Below are positions 48,832-57,842 of a stretch of 64,000 nucleotides of DNA, in pieces. Origin of the DNA: Arthrobacter sp. Soil736 (GTDB lineage Bacteria > Actinomycetota > Actinomycetes > Actinomycetales > Micrococcaceae). The notes below the pieces were generated by a model, which did no database searches, was not told where the DNA came from, and saw only the letters and a list, made by a program, of their open reading frames with translations. Both the position numbers and the translations under genes were made by a program. The DNA is taken from the NCBI RefSeq assembly GCF_001428005.1, contig NZ_LMSB01000034.1, positions 1,793-65,792 of the forward strand. The letters run 5' to 3'. The number at the start of each line of letters is the position of its first letter. Position 1 is the stretch's first letter.

Positions 48832-51681
48832 CTACGTGCCCAAGCGTCGGGACATCGGCAGGCGGGCACGCGTAAAGAGCCATGCCAGGCCCCCTCCGCT
48901 CAGCGGCACGGCCACGAGCAGTGCGAGCAACTGCAGCCAAGGGACCACCGGGGCTGCAAGAGTCCGGGTGGCCGCCATGACCAGGACGGCAGGCACCACT
49001 CCCGCCACAAGTCCAAGGGACGTTCCCAGCACAGCCGTCATCAGGGACTGTGCACCGGCCATGGACTTCCGGAGCCGCGGCGGCGCCCCGACGCCGGCGA
49101 GGGTCATGTGGTCGCTGCGGGCATCCGCGAGGGCCAGCCCGGCGGTGATCCCGGCGGCGCTCAGCGTTATGAGGGCGCTCAAGCCGACGAGCAGCCAGAG
49201 CAGGGACGTACTGTCGCGGTCGGCACCCGCCTCAACATGAAGGGCGGCGGGCTGGGTCTCATAGATTCCGGCGAGCGCGGCCGAGGCCTTGTCCAGCTCC
49301 GCTACGGCGGGATACCCGGAGAGCTGGATCAGCAGCACGGCCGGCTCCACTTTGATACCCAGGCGGGAGGCGGCTTCGGCTGAGATGACGCCGTAGTAGG
49401 GCACCGGCACCTCCGGGCTTTCCACCACCGCCGGCAGGCTCTCATCGCTGACCACCTCGAAGTCGGCGCGATGGTCAGGACGGGTCACAGCCTGCCGGAG
49501 GTCATAGGCCTGCAGGAGCGTTTGACCGTCCTTGACGAAGACCGGGTTGCTCACCACCACGCCGCCGCCGGCCAGCGCTTCCAGGGCCTCCCTGCCGGGC
49601 TTTCTGCCCAGCAGGGCCTCGAGCTCTTCCGCACCGCCCACGATCAGCTGAGGGATCTGGCCGCTGATGCCCAGAGGAAGCATCGATCCCTGGCATCGCC
49701 AGTCGCCTGCGTCCAGGACCAGTCCCCGCTGGGTGGTGGGGCATTCATTGCCCGAAGGCACGCCCAGCTTGTACTGGAGGCAGTTGCCGTCACCGGGACG
49801 GGAGGAAGCGACGGCCCCGGCCCGCATATTGCAGTTCCGGGCCACCGGTGACGCCAACACCCGCGTCCACTCCACCGTACCCAGCGCACGCTCAAGCGCA
49901 CCGGTGACCGCGGCCGGATCAACGACCCTGGCGGGTGCCACCGCCCCGTCTGCCAGCAGGGGACCGGTCTCAGCAAGCGGCAGGGCCGCCTGGTTCGCCC
50001 GCGCCGACCAGGGGTGCGTCTTCCGTGCGTTCTCAAACTGGCTGGCCGCCACCACCATTACGGCGATGGCCAAGGTGGCGGCGGCAACGATGGCGGCCAC
50101 GGCTGGGACGGTGCGGCTGCGGTTGCGTGCCGCGTCCCTGGCCGCCAAGCGGGCGGGCAACGGAAGCCACCCGCTGCGGGCCGTCAGCAGCGCGACGACG
50201 CCTCCCGTGAGGAGCACCAGGGCGGCCGCGGTCAGGACGGCGCCCCCGATCAGCAGCCCGGCCACGAGCGGTGTCCGGGACGCAAGAACATCGGGGTCAC
50301 CCCCAACCAGGCCCAGGCCCGTACCCGCCGCGAGCGCAGCCACCGCCACGACCAGCAGGAGGACACCAATCCTGGCCGGCCAGGGCTGCGCCGCCGACGG
50401 CGCACGGCCGGACTTCAGCGCGCCCAGCACGGCCTGCCTGGCGACCTGGCCCGCAGGCACGGCCGCAGCAAGAAGGCAGGCGAGGAGGCCCATGCCCATG
50501 GCCGCCGCAATCAGCAGCACGTCCGGATGGAAGCCGGGAAACCGCACCGAACCGAGATGGCGTCCGACGGCGACGACGGCTGCCGCTGCCAAGGCTCCCA
50601 GCAGGGCACCGGAGGCAACGGCAACGGTGCCGAGCCACAGGCCGCCGGCTGTCACCACGGCCCGAACGGTGGGTGCCTCGGCGCCGGTCGCGGCGAGGAG
50701 AGCAAGTTCGCGGACCTGCCGTTTGGCGCCCACGGCAAAGGCCGCCCCGGCCAGGAGCCCCACTTCCAGCAGGGCGAGCGCCCCGATCAGGCCGCCGGCA
50801 AGATAACCGCCCCAAAGCTGGGAGTCGTAGCCTGTGCCCGGGGCATCGCCCGCTTCATTCCGGGGCGGCGGGCTGAGCGCCACGCTTCGGGAAAGGACAG
50901 CGACGCCCACCCTGTTCAGTTCCCGGATCTGGTCCCAGGTCACCTGGTCCCGCCCAACGAGGTAGTAGATGGTCTCCGGGGCGGGCCCTCGGGCGGTTGC
51001 CTCCTCCTGGACTTTCTGCTGGCCGGGTTTGAGGAAGAGGATGGCGTTGCCGTCCGAATAGGTGGCGTCACGCAACTTTCCGACGGCGGTGAAGGTGCCC
51101 TCCGACGTCGTCAGCCTGTCCCCCAGCCGGAGGCTGAACCGCTCCAGCAGGCCGCGGGACACGAGGACTTCGTCGGATGCGGCGGGTGCGCGGCCGTCCA
51201 GGAGTGTGTACTTGCCCGTGAAGGCGGGGTCCAGGGCGTCCACCGCTTTGGCCATGAGCGGGACTTCGGCCGCACCCACTGTGACCCTTAGCGTCAGTTG
51301 CGACTCCGTGAGGACCCTGTATCCGGGCGGGATGGCATCCTTGGGGTCCAGCGGGACGAAGTCGGGGTCCGGCGCGTAGTTCCGCGACCCTGTGGCTGTT
51401 TCCACGACGGGGTCCTGGACCATGTCCGCGTTGTAGGCGTGCATGTTCCGGAACCTCGCCTGGGTGTCCCCCAGCTGGTGCTGGATGCGTTCGGCGGGTG
51501 TCTCCTGCATGCTCTGCACGAGCGTCGCGGCCCCGGACATGCCGGCGACCGGCACCATGATCAGCAGGACGATCAGGAGCGAACGGCCCCTGTGCCTGCT
51601 GATATCCCTGCGTGCCATCCGCAAGGCGACGCGGAAACTGTGCCGGCGCCCGCCTGGTGCCGGCCTGACGTCGATCGCCAT
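48832..51681 (-). CDS. ABC transporter permease, FtsX/MacB type
   Basis: A large permease (949 aa from ATG 51681) with an N-terminal helix (SLLIVLLIMVPVAGMSGAA), a long extracellular domain, a cluster of helices in the middle (about 320-560) and another at the C-terminus (about 820-930), i.e. two FtsX-type modules. The extracellular parts contain cysteines (VARNCNMR, DGNCLQYK, NECPTTQ, DWRCQG). Export of an antimicrobial or a surface substrate is typical of the type, but the substrate is unknown. The start comes one base after the ATPase stop. Confidence 0.88.
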   Translation of the reverse strand: MAIDVRPAPGGRRHSFRVALRMARRDISRHRGRSLLIVLLIMVPVAGMSGAATLVQSMQETPAERIQHQLGDTQARFRNMHAYNADMVQDPVVETATGSRNYAPDPDFVPLDPKDAIPPGYRVLTESQLTLRVTVGAAEVPLMAKAVDALDPAFTGKYTLLDGRAPAASDEVLVSRGLLERFSLRLGDRLTTSEGTFTAVGKLRDATYSDGNAILFLKPGQQKVQEEATARGPAPETIYYLVGRDQVTWDQIRELNRVGVAVLSRSVALSPPPRNEAGDAPGTGYDSQLWGGYLAGGLIGALALLEVGLLAGAAFAVGAKRQVRELALLAATGAEAPTVRAVVTAGGLWLGTVAVASGALLGALAAAAVVAVGRHLGSVRFPGFHPDVLLIAAAMGMGLLACLLAAAVPAGQVARQAVLGALKSGRAPSAAQPWPARIGVLLLVVAVAALAAGTGLGLVGGDPDVLASRTPLVAGLLIGGAVLTAAALVLLTGGVVALLTARSGWLPLPARLAARDAARNRSRTVPAVAAIVAAATLAIAVMVVAASQFENARKTHPWSARANQAALPLAETGPLLADGAVAPARVVDPAAVTGALERALGTVEWTRVLASPVARNCNMRAGAVASSRPGDGNCLQYKLGVPSGNECPTTQRGLVLDAGDWRCQGSMLPLGISGQIPQLIVGGAEELEALLGRKPGREALEALAGGGVVVSNPVFVKDGQTLLQAYDLRQAVTRPDHRADFEVVSDESLPAVVESPEVPVPYYGVISAEAASRLGIKVEPAVLLIQLSGYPAVAELDKASAALAGIYETQPAALHVEAGADRDSTSLLWLLVGLSALITLSAAGITAGLALADARSDHMTLAGVGAPPRLRKSMAGAQSLMTAVLGTSLGLVAGVVPAVLVMAATRTLAAPVVPWLQLLALLVAVPLSGGGLAWLFTRARLPMSRRLGT

Positions 51682-51682
51682 G

Positions 51683-52420
51683 TCAGAGGCCGGTTCGAGC
51701 CAGCAGCATCGCTGGATCGTGCATCGCCGCCGCCTCGTCCACGATCCGGCCGTCGCGGATGAACACCACCCGGTCCGCCCAGGCTGCATGCCGGGCCTCG
51801 TGAGTGACGAGCATGACGGCAGCGCCGGCGTCGGCCCTTTCCCGAAGCACCTCCATCACGCCGTGGCCGGTAGTTGAATCCAGGGCGCCGGTGGGCTCGT
51901 CTGCGAGGATCAGCCTCCGGTCCCCCACGATGGCCCGCGCGATGGCCACGCGCTGCTGCTGCCCGCCGGACATCTCGTCCATGAACCGGTCGGCGAGTTC
52001 AGGGATGCCCACCAGCCGCAGGGCGTCCAGGGCCTGGCGGTGGGCCTTCCTGGCCTGCACGCCGTCCAGTTCCAGCGGCAGGGCGACGTTTTCCGCCGCG
52101 GACAAGATGGGGATCAGGTTGAAGTCCTGGAAGACATACCCCACTGCGCGGCGGCGCAGCCGCGCGAGTTCGTTGAGTCCTAGCCCTGCCAGCGGGGTGG
52201 ATTCCACAAAGACACCGCCCGACGTCGGACGGTCCAGTCCGCCGGCCAGCGAAAGCAGGGACGACTTGCCGGACCCGGACGGTCCCATCACCGCCACGAA
52301 CTCGCCAGCGCTGACGGTGAGGTCGACCTCGCGCAGGGCGGCAACCGCCGTCGCGCCCCGGCCGAAAGTTCTGCTCACCTTGGCGAGCTCCAGGACCTGC
52401 CGCGGCCCCTGGACGCTCAA
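51683..52420 (-). CDS. ABC transporter ATP-binding protein (LolD/MacB type)
   Basis: A 245-aa ATPase with Walker A MGPSGSGKSSLL (near 45-56), Q-loop VFQDFNLIPILSAAENV, signature MSGGQQQRVAIARA, Walker B LILADEPTGALD and the H-loop VTHEARHA. TTG 52420 overlaps the padR stop, so the three genes padR-ATPase-permease are coupled. Confidence 0.94.
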   Translation of the reverse strand: MSVQGPRQVLELAKVSRTFGRGATAVAALREVDLTVSAGEFVAVMGPSGSGKSSLLSLAGGLDRPTSGGVFVESTPLAGLGLNELARLRRRAVGYVFQDFNLIPILSAAENVALPLELDGVQARKAHRQALDALRLVGIPELADRFMDEMSGGQQQRVAIARAIVGDRRLILADEPTGALDSTTGHGVMEVLRERADAGAAVMLVTHEARHAAWADRVVFIRDGRIVDEAAAMHDPAMLLARTGL

Positions 52421-53031
52421 CGCCGTGTCTCCGCGTTGAGCGGGGCGGCCTCTTCCACTGTGACCCCGTTGGATGTTTTGCGTACCGCGCCCTGCGTGCC
52501 TGCCGTCTGGGAGAGCTGCACCATGCGGGCTTCGCAGAGATCCAGCCAGCGGACCTCCGCCTCGGTCTGGAAAATCAGCGAATCCAGCACCAGCAGCCAG
52601 GCGGTGTCGCCCGGGCGGTGGCTGGCGGCCGTATCCCGCCGCGACTTCGTGCAGTCCTGCAGTGCCCGCATGGAAGCCACGCGTTGCGCCTGAATGATGG
52701 CGGCCACGTCCACGCCGGGCAGCGTGACGGCGAGCGCCAGTTTGATGGCGAGCTCGTTCCGCGGCGGATTGCTCCGCTCCACCGGCGTGGCGAACCAGCC
52801 CTGGACCTCGGCCTTGCCGGCGGCCGTAATGCTGTAGACCACATGGCCTTCGCCGTCGCCGCCGTCGTTACTGACCAGGCCGTCGCGTTCGAGGCGGTCC
52901 AGGGTGGTGTAGACCTGCCCGATGTTCAGCGGCCAGGTGGACCCGGTGCGGTCCTCGAATTCGACCCTGAGCTGGTAGCCGTAACGCGGCTGGTCCTGCA
53001 GCAGGGCGAGGAGGCTGTGGCGGATGGACAT
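52417..53031 (-). CDS. PadR-family transcriptional regulator
   Basis: A 204-aa regulator with a PadR winged helix (SIRHSLLALLQDQPRYGYQL, NIGQVYTTLDRLERDGLV) and a C-terminal helical dimerisation domain. PadR proteins usually repress a neighbouring transporter and respond to small toxic molecules. It is the first gene of an operon with an ABC transporter. A 12-bp palindrome just upstream (53054-53092) is the likely operator, giving autoregulation. AAGGAG precedes the ATG. Confidence 0.93.
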   Translation of the reverse strand: MSIRHSLLALLQDQPRYGYQLRVEFEDRTGSTWPLNIGQVYTTLDRLERDGLVSNDGGDGEGHVVYSITAAGKAEVQGWFATPVERSNPPRNELAIKLALAVTLPGVDVAAIIQAQRVASMRALQDCTKSRRDTAASHRPGDTAWLLVLDSLIFQTEAEVRWLDLCEARMVQLSQTAGTQGAVRKTSNGVTVEEAAPLNAETRR

Positions 53032-53053
53032 GTTGCTCCTTGGCTAGGAAGGC

Positions 53054-53092
53054 CGCGGTATGCACAAGCCCCCAAGACCAGTGCATACCGCG
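53054..53092 (-). promoter_or_regulatory. PadR operator palindrome
   Basis: CGCGGTATGCAC (53054-53065) and its exact reverse complement (53081-53092) flank a 15-bp spacer. It lies between the padR start and a likely promoter (minus strand TTGCCA, 17 bp, TAGGCT near 53103-53131). A partial copy (TACCGGGTATGCAT) lies near 53130-53145. Confidence 0.7.
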
Positions 53093-53182
53093 TATAGGCC
53101 GAGCCTAGCGGCACTGCCCGGACATGGCAATACCGGGTATGCATGGGTCTGGTTCCGCCCGCTGGGACGGGGCGGGTGCCGG

Positions 53183-54166
53183 CTACATGACCAGCAGGAT
53201 CTTGCCCACGTGCTCGCCGGAGTCGAAGTACTCATGGGCTGCGCGGACCTGGTGCAGCGGAAACGTCTTTGCCACGAGGGGGTGGATCCGCCCTTCCGCG
53301 ATGAGGGGCCAGATGGCATCCCGGACAGCCGTCATGATGACGCCCTTCTCTTCGACCGGCCTGGGCCTCAGCGCTGTGGCGACGACCGCCGCGCGTTTCC
53401 GGAGCAACTGCCCCAGGTCCAGCTCGCCCTTGGCTCCGCCCTGCAGCCCGATGACGATGAGGCGGCCGTAGTCCGCAAGGGCATCGATGTTCTGCTGGAG
53501 GTATTTGGCGCCAACGACATCCAGGATCACATCCGCGCCTTTGCCGCCGTTCTGGGCCCGGAGGCTTTCCGCGAAATTCTCCTGGGCATAGTTGATGGCG
53601 ATATCGGCCCCAAGGAAGGCCTTGGCCGTGCTGACTTTCTCCTCGGTACCGGCCGTGGTGGCAACAGTTGCGCCGATTGCCTTTGCGAACTGGATGGCCA
53701 TGGTGCCGATGCCGCCGGTGGCGCCGTGGATCAGGACGGTCTCGCCGGCCTGCAGCTGTGCGGTCATGATGAGGTTCGAGTACACGGTCGCGGAAACCTC
53801 CGGGAGGGCCGCCGCGGTAACCAGGTCAACGCCGTCGGGAATCCTCACCACCTGCTCCGAGCGGACCGCGACCTGCTGCGCATAGCCGCCGCCCGCCAGC
53901 AACGCCACCACCTTGTCTCCGATGGAAAACGGCTTGGTGACTCCCGGACCGAATCCGGCGATGCGGCCAGAGACTTCCAGGCCTGGAATTTCCGAGGCGC
54001 CGGGTGGCGGCGGGTAGTAGCCCTTCCGCTGCTGCACGTCGGCGCGGTTCAGGCCCGCGGCCACGACGTCGATCAGGACCTCGCCCTCGCCCGGAACAGG
54101 GGCGGGCACGTCGCGGACTTCCAGCTTTTCGGGCCCGCCCGGTTCCGAGATGTAGACGGCTTTCAT
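53183..54166 (-). CDS. NAD(P)H-quinone oxidoreductase (zinc-independent MDR family)
   Basis: A 327-aa medium-chain reductase of the QOR/PIG3 type: MKAVYISEPGGPEKLEVRDV, AAGLNRADVQQRKGYYPPPP, the NADPH-binding VLIHGATGGIGTMAIQFAKA, and ALRPRPVEEKG. The structural and catalytic zinc cysteines of alcohol dehydrogenases are absent, as expected. ATG 54166 with GGGAG upstream is chosen over an extension to 54202. Confidence 0.93.
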   Translation of the reverse strand: MKAVYISEPGGPEKLEVRDVPAPVPGEGEVLIDVVAAGLNRADVQQRKGYYPPPPGASEIPGLEVSGRIAGFGPGVTKPFSIGDKVVALLAGGGYAQQVAVRSEQVVRIPDGVDLVTAAALPEVSATVYSNLIMTAQLQAGETVLIHGATGGIGTMAIQFAKAIGATVATTAGTEEKVSTAKAFLGADIAINYAQENFAESLRAQNGGKGADVILDVVGAKYLQQNIDALADYGRLIVIGLQGGAKGELDLGQLLRKRAAVVATALRPRPVEEKGVIMTAVRDAIWPLIAEGRIHPLVAKTFPLHQVRAAHEYFDSGEHVGKILLVM

Positions 54167-54279
54167 GGAGAACTCCCGATTTCCTAGCTGATTACTGCCC
54201 AAAAATAGTGTGCACCGGCAGCAACCGCCACACTCCGGTTTTTGTTGCAGCCAACTGCCTATGAAACACTACTAGTTAG

Positions 54280-54367
54280 GGAAGGTTGTCCGAGCGGCCG
54301 AAGGAGCTGGTCTTGAAAACCAGTGTGCGGTAACCCCGTACCAAGAGTTCGAATCTCTTACCTTCCG
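54280..54367 (+). tRNA. tRNA-Ser (anticodon TGA)
   Basis: The class II cloverleaf has acceptor GGAAGGT/ACCTTCC, anticodon stem CTGGT/ACCAG with loop CTTGAAA, a long variable arm (TGTGCGGTAACCCCGTACC) and T stem AAGAG/CTCTT. No encoded CCA. Confidence 0.96.
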
Positions 54368-54430
54368 CGCAGTGCAGTCAGAGCACAAAGTAGGGCCGGT
54401 TGGGCCAATCGAAAGGTTGGTTCGGCCGGC

Positions 54431-54476
54431 CCTTCTGCGTGGGCAAGTAGACCCCTTCTGCGTGGGCAAGTAGACC
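54431..54476. repeat. 23-bp tandem duplication after tRNA-Ser
   Basis: CCTTCTGCGTGGGCAAGTAG followed by ACC occurs twice in direct succession (54431-54453 and 54454-54476), next to a G+C-rich hairpin (AGGGCCGG with CCGGCCCT) that probably ends the tRNA transcript. Confidence 0.75.
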
Positions 54477-54651
54477 CGCAGGCGGCGGGCCCAAAAGCAG
54501 GTAGACCGAGTACCGCCTTCGCAGAAATCGAGTACGCACCACGCATGCGCAGACCCCTGCCGGGGGCGTTCACTGGAATCAGCATTGCTCCTTCCTTCGA
54601 AAGCGGGAAAGAGCGTCCGCATCCGCAGCGATTTGGGGGAGTTTCGCCGTT

Positions 54652-54783
54652 ATGAGCAAGGCCGACAAGCAGAGCCTGAGGTACTCGGACTACTACTGGT
54701 GCATGTCCCTGAAAGACTTCATTGAGTGGGTCGAGGCGGACGACGACCGGGAACCCGCAACGTCGTATTCGGACCAGCGCTGA
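54652..54783 (+). CDS. Small acidic hypothetical protein (43 aa)
   Basis: A short frame with a good Shine-Dalgarno (GGGGGAG about 9 nt before the ATG). It gives MSKADKQSLRYSDYYWCMSL, KDFIEWVEADDDREP and a Ser/Asp tail, with aromatic and acidic residues spaced as in a folded mini-protein. No family is recognised. Confidence 0.5.
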   Translation: MSKADKQSLRYSDYYWCMSLKDFIEWVEADDDREPATSYSDQR

Positions 54784-54888
54784 CGCCCTAACCATTGAAA
54801 CTGTCACACCCCCGGCATAGTCTCGATCCTGTCTCCATGAACGCCATGAAGTGCGGACACGTTCCGCACACCACACCAGGAGCTGATC

Positions 54889-55695
54889 ATGCCTACACCA
54901 GACATCACGCCCGGCGCACCATGCTGGATTGACCTCATGACCTCGGACCCCGACCAAGCCAAGCGGTTCTACGGCGAACTGTTCGGCTGGGACTTCCAGA
55001 CCGGGGACCAGGAAAAATACGGCGGCTACATCACCGCTGCCAAGAACGGTAAGTCCGTTGCGGGAATCATGCAGAAGCAGGAAGACCAGGCGGGGATGCC
55101 GGACATGTGGTCCACCTACCTGCGCACTGATGACGCCGCCGCCACGGCCGCCGCAGTCAAGGCCAACGGCGGGCAGGTCTACATGGAGCCCATGGATGTT
55201 CCCGAACAGGGCCACATGGCGTTCTTCGGGGATGCTTCGGGGGCTGCGATCGGCGTCTGGCAGCCCCGTGAAATGCGCGGCTACGAGCTTGTCGCCGAAC
55301 CCGGCGCGCCTGCCTGGCACGAGCTTCACACCAAGGACTATGCAACTGCGGTGAAGTTCTATGAGGACGTCTTCGGGTGGGACACCGACGTCATGAGTGA
55401 CACGCCCGAGTTCCGCTACACCACCTTGGGCGCCGGCCGGGAGGCGAAGGCCGGCATCATGGACGCGTCGGGCTATCTCCCCGCCGAGGTCCCGTCCAAC
55501 TGGCAGGTCTACTTCGCCGTGGAAAACGCCGACGCGTCCATCGAGAAGGCCGTTGGCATGGGCGCAGCCCTCGTCGACGGACCGGACGATACGCCCTTCG
55601 GACGGCTGGCCACCCTGGCAGATCCCACCGGCGCCATGTTCAAGATCGTCCAGGACACCGGACAGGGCGCTGAGGCCCAGGCCACGGGCGCGTGA
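54889..55695 (+). CDS. Two-domain VOC-family (glyoxalase-like) protein
   Basis: The 268-aa protein has two vicinal-oxygen-chelate repeats: residues about 8-125 (CWIDLMTSDPDQAKRFYGEL, then FFGDASGAAIGVWQ) and 140-258 (AWHELHTKDYATAVKFYEDV, then TLADPTGAMFKIVQ). Proteins of this layout are metal-binding lyases, dioxygenases or antibiotic-binding proteins; this one cannot be placed. CAGGAG precedes the ATG. Confidence 0.9.
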   Translation: MPTPDITPGAPCWIDLMTSDPDQAKRFYGELFGWDFQTGDQEKYGGYITAAKNGKSVAGIMQKQEDQAGMPDMWSTYLRTDDAAATAAAVKANGGQVYMEPMDVPEQGHMAFFGDASGAAIGVWQPREMRGYELVAEPGAPAWHELHTKDYATAVKFYEDVFGWDTDVMSDTPEFRYTTLGAGREAKAGIMDASGYLPAEVPSNWQVYFAVENADASIEKAVGMGAALVDGPDDTPFGRLATLADPTGAMFKIVQDTGQGAEAQATGA

Positions 55696-55727
55696 GCCCG
55701 TCCGGCATTAACTAATTTCACCGAACA

Positions 55728-55769
55728 AATAACGGCCGGTAGCTTCCCTGGAAGCTACCGGCCGTTATT
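55728..55769 (+). terminator. Perfect 20-bp hairpin terminator after the VOC gene
   Basis: AATAACGGCCGGTAGCTTCC is followed, after CT, by its exact reverse complement and then CTTTG. It lies only a few bases before the open frame of the next gene. Confidence 0.85.
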
Positions 55770-55852
55770 CTTTGTGCTGCCCGGAGGCGGGTGTGAAGTC
55801 CGCGCCCCTGGAATGCAGGGGTCGCTGGACTGCAGCAGGTATAAACAACAAG

Positions 55853-57829
55853 GTGACCAACGACTATGCGCCGGACCAGTACGGGGCGCGCGACCATGAT
55901 CCCGTGGCGGGCCTGGACCTGCCGCCCGCACCGGTCACGCCCGCCACCGTGGAGCTGAACTTCCTGGGCATCAACGACTTCCACGGCCGCATCGACACCA
56001 ACACGGTGCTGTTTGCCGGAACCATCGAGAAGCTGCGGGCAGCAGCGCCGGGGGCCACCGCCTTCCTCTCCGCGGGGGACAACATCGGGGCCTCGCTGTT
56101 CGCATCCTCCGTCGCCGGGGACCAGCCCACCATCGACGTCCTGAACACGCTGGAGCTGAAGGCCTCGGCGGTGGGCAACCACGAGTTCGACGGCGGCTGG
56201 GCGGACTTGCGCGACCGCGTCGCCGCCGGGGGCGGCAACGCCCGGTTCCCCTACCTCGGCGCCAACGTCTACAGGAAGGGCACCCCGGAGCCCGTGCTGC
56301 CGGAATTCACGGTCCTCGAGATGAGCGGCATCAAGGTAGCCGTCATCGGCACCGTGACCCAGGAAGTGCCGTCCCTGGTCCCTCCCGCCGGGATCACGGA
56401 GCTTGAGTTCGGCGATCCCGTCGACGCCGTCAACCGCGCCGCGGCCAGGATCAAGGCGGAGCACCTGGCCGACGTGATCGTCGTGGAAAACCACGGCGGC
56501 GCCGGGTCCGGAACACCGGAAGGCGCCACTTTGGAGCAGGAGGCCGCAGCGGGCGGCCCCTTCGCCAAGCTGATCACCGAAACGTCCGCCGACGTGGACG
56601 CGATCTTCAACGGCCACACGCACAAGGAGTACGCCTGGGACGCACCGGTTCCGGGGATCGAGGGCAAGACCCGACCCATTGTGCAGACCGGCAGCTACGG
56701 CGAGAACATCGGCCAGATCCAGCTGACCGTGGACGCCAGGACCAAAGCTGTCACCGGCCACAAGGCGGGCAACATCAAACGCACCACGGATGCCTCCGCG
56801 GATCTGGTGGCGGCCTACCCGAGGGTCGCAGCCGTCGACGCGATCGTCAGGAAGGCTCTCGCCGAGGCCGCGGAAATCGGAAACCAGCCGGTGGGCGGGG
56901 TCACCGCCGATATCACCACCGCCTTCACGCCCGCCACCGACGTGACTCCCGCGAAGCGGGACGACCGCGCCGGCGAGTCCACCCTGGGCAACCTCGTGGC
57001 GGACTCCCTCGTGGGCGCGCTCCAGCCGCCGGAACTGGGCGGCGCCGAAATCGGCGTCGTCAATCCCGGCGGCCTGCGCAACGAGCTGTACTTCGCACCC
57101 GACGGGACGATCACGTACGCCGAGGCCAATTCCGTCCTGCCGTTCGTGAACAACCTGTGGACCACATCCCTCAGCGGGGCACAGGTCAAGACGCTCCTGG
57201 AACAGCAGTGGCAGACCAACGCCGACGGCAGCGTCCCCAGCCGCGCGTACCAGCAGCTGGGCCTGTCCAGGAACGTCAACTACACCTACGACGCCGGCCG
57301 CGCCGCGGGAGACCGCATCACCGGGATCCGGGTGAACGGGGAACCGGTTGATCCGGCCAAGGCCTACCGGATCGGCACGTTCAGCTTCCTGGCCACCGGC
57401 GGCGACAACTTCCGGATCTTCAAGGACGGCACCGGCACCGATGACTCGGGCCTCGTGGACCGCGACGCCTGGATCAAGTACCTGAAGGACCACACTCCGG
57501 TGGCCCCTGACTTTGCCCGGCGCACCGTGTCCGTGGCCAACACAACGGCGGCGGCGGTCAAGGGCGGCGACGCCATGACGCTCGAAGTCTCCAGGCTGGA
57601 CCTGGCCTCGCTGGGCAGCCCCGCCAACAGGTCACTGGCTGCTGTGTTCACGGACGCTGCGGGCACGTCCACCCCGCTGGGCACGGTTCCCGTGGCCAGC
57701 GGGGCTGCCACAGTGCACCTCGCGGTGCCCGTCAAGGCCGCCGCCGGGGCGGCCACGCTGACGCTCACCGCGGCAGAGTCGGGGACAGTGGTCAAGGCCG
57801 CGGTTCAGGTCGCCGCCGGCCGGACCTGA
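55853..57829 (+). CDS. 5'-nucleotidase-like metallophosphatase without export signal
   Basis: A UshA-type enzyme: N-terminal metallophosphatase with FLGINDFHGRI, SAGDNIGASL, AVGNHEFDGGW, VENHGG and FNGHTHKEYAW (metal ligands), then a 5'-nucleotidase C-domain (NPGGLRNELYF, FLATGGDNFRIF) and a short beta-rich tail. Relatives are secreted and carry a signal peptide; none is found here. The frame opens at 55772, directly after a terminator, but GTG 55853 with TATAAA 7 nt upstream is the likelier start. The gene may have lost its 5' end. It ends 13 bp from the convergent FAD gene. Confidence 0.82.
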   Translation: MTNDYAPDQYGARDHDPVAGLDLPPAPVTPATVELNFLGINDFHGRIDTNTVLFAGTIEKLRAAAPGATAFLSAGDNIGASLFASSVAGDQPTIDVLNTLELKASAVGNHEFDGGWADLRDRVAAGGGNARFPYLGANVYRKGTPEPVLPEFTVLEMSGIKVAVIGTVTQEVPSLVPPAGITELEFGDPVDAVNRAAARIKAEHLADVIVVENHGGAGSGTPEGATLEQEAAAGGPFAKLITETSADVDAIFNGHTHKEYAWDAPVPGIEGKTRPIVQTGSYGENIGQIQLTVDARTKAVTGHKAGNIKRTTDASADLVAAYPRVAAVDAIVRKALAEAAEIGNQPVGGVTADITTAFTPATDVTPAKRDDRAGESTLGNLVADSLVGALQPPELGGAEIGVVNPGGLRNELYFAPDGTITYAEANSVLPFVNNLWTTSLSGAQVKTLLEQQWQTNADGSVPSRAYQQLGLSRNVNYTYDAGRAAGDRITGIRVNGEPVDPAKAYRIGTFSFLATGGDNFRIFKDGTGTDDSGLVDRDAWIKYLKDHTPVAPDFARRTVSVANTTAAAVKGGDAMTLEVSRLDLASLGSPANRSLAAVFTDAAGTSTPLGTVPVASGAATVHLAVPVKAAAGAATLTLTAAESGTVVKAAVQVAAGRT

Positions 57830-57842
57830 GGGAGTGTCGGGG

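Noticed and set aside
48742-48837. Inverted repeat ACGTAGCGCCG / CGGCGCTACGT between cstA and the permease
   Set aside because: 11-bp arms 74 bp apart, with one arm across the permease stop codon; too weak to call an operator or terminator.
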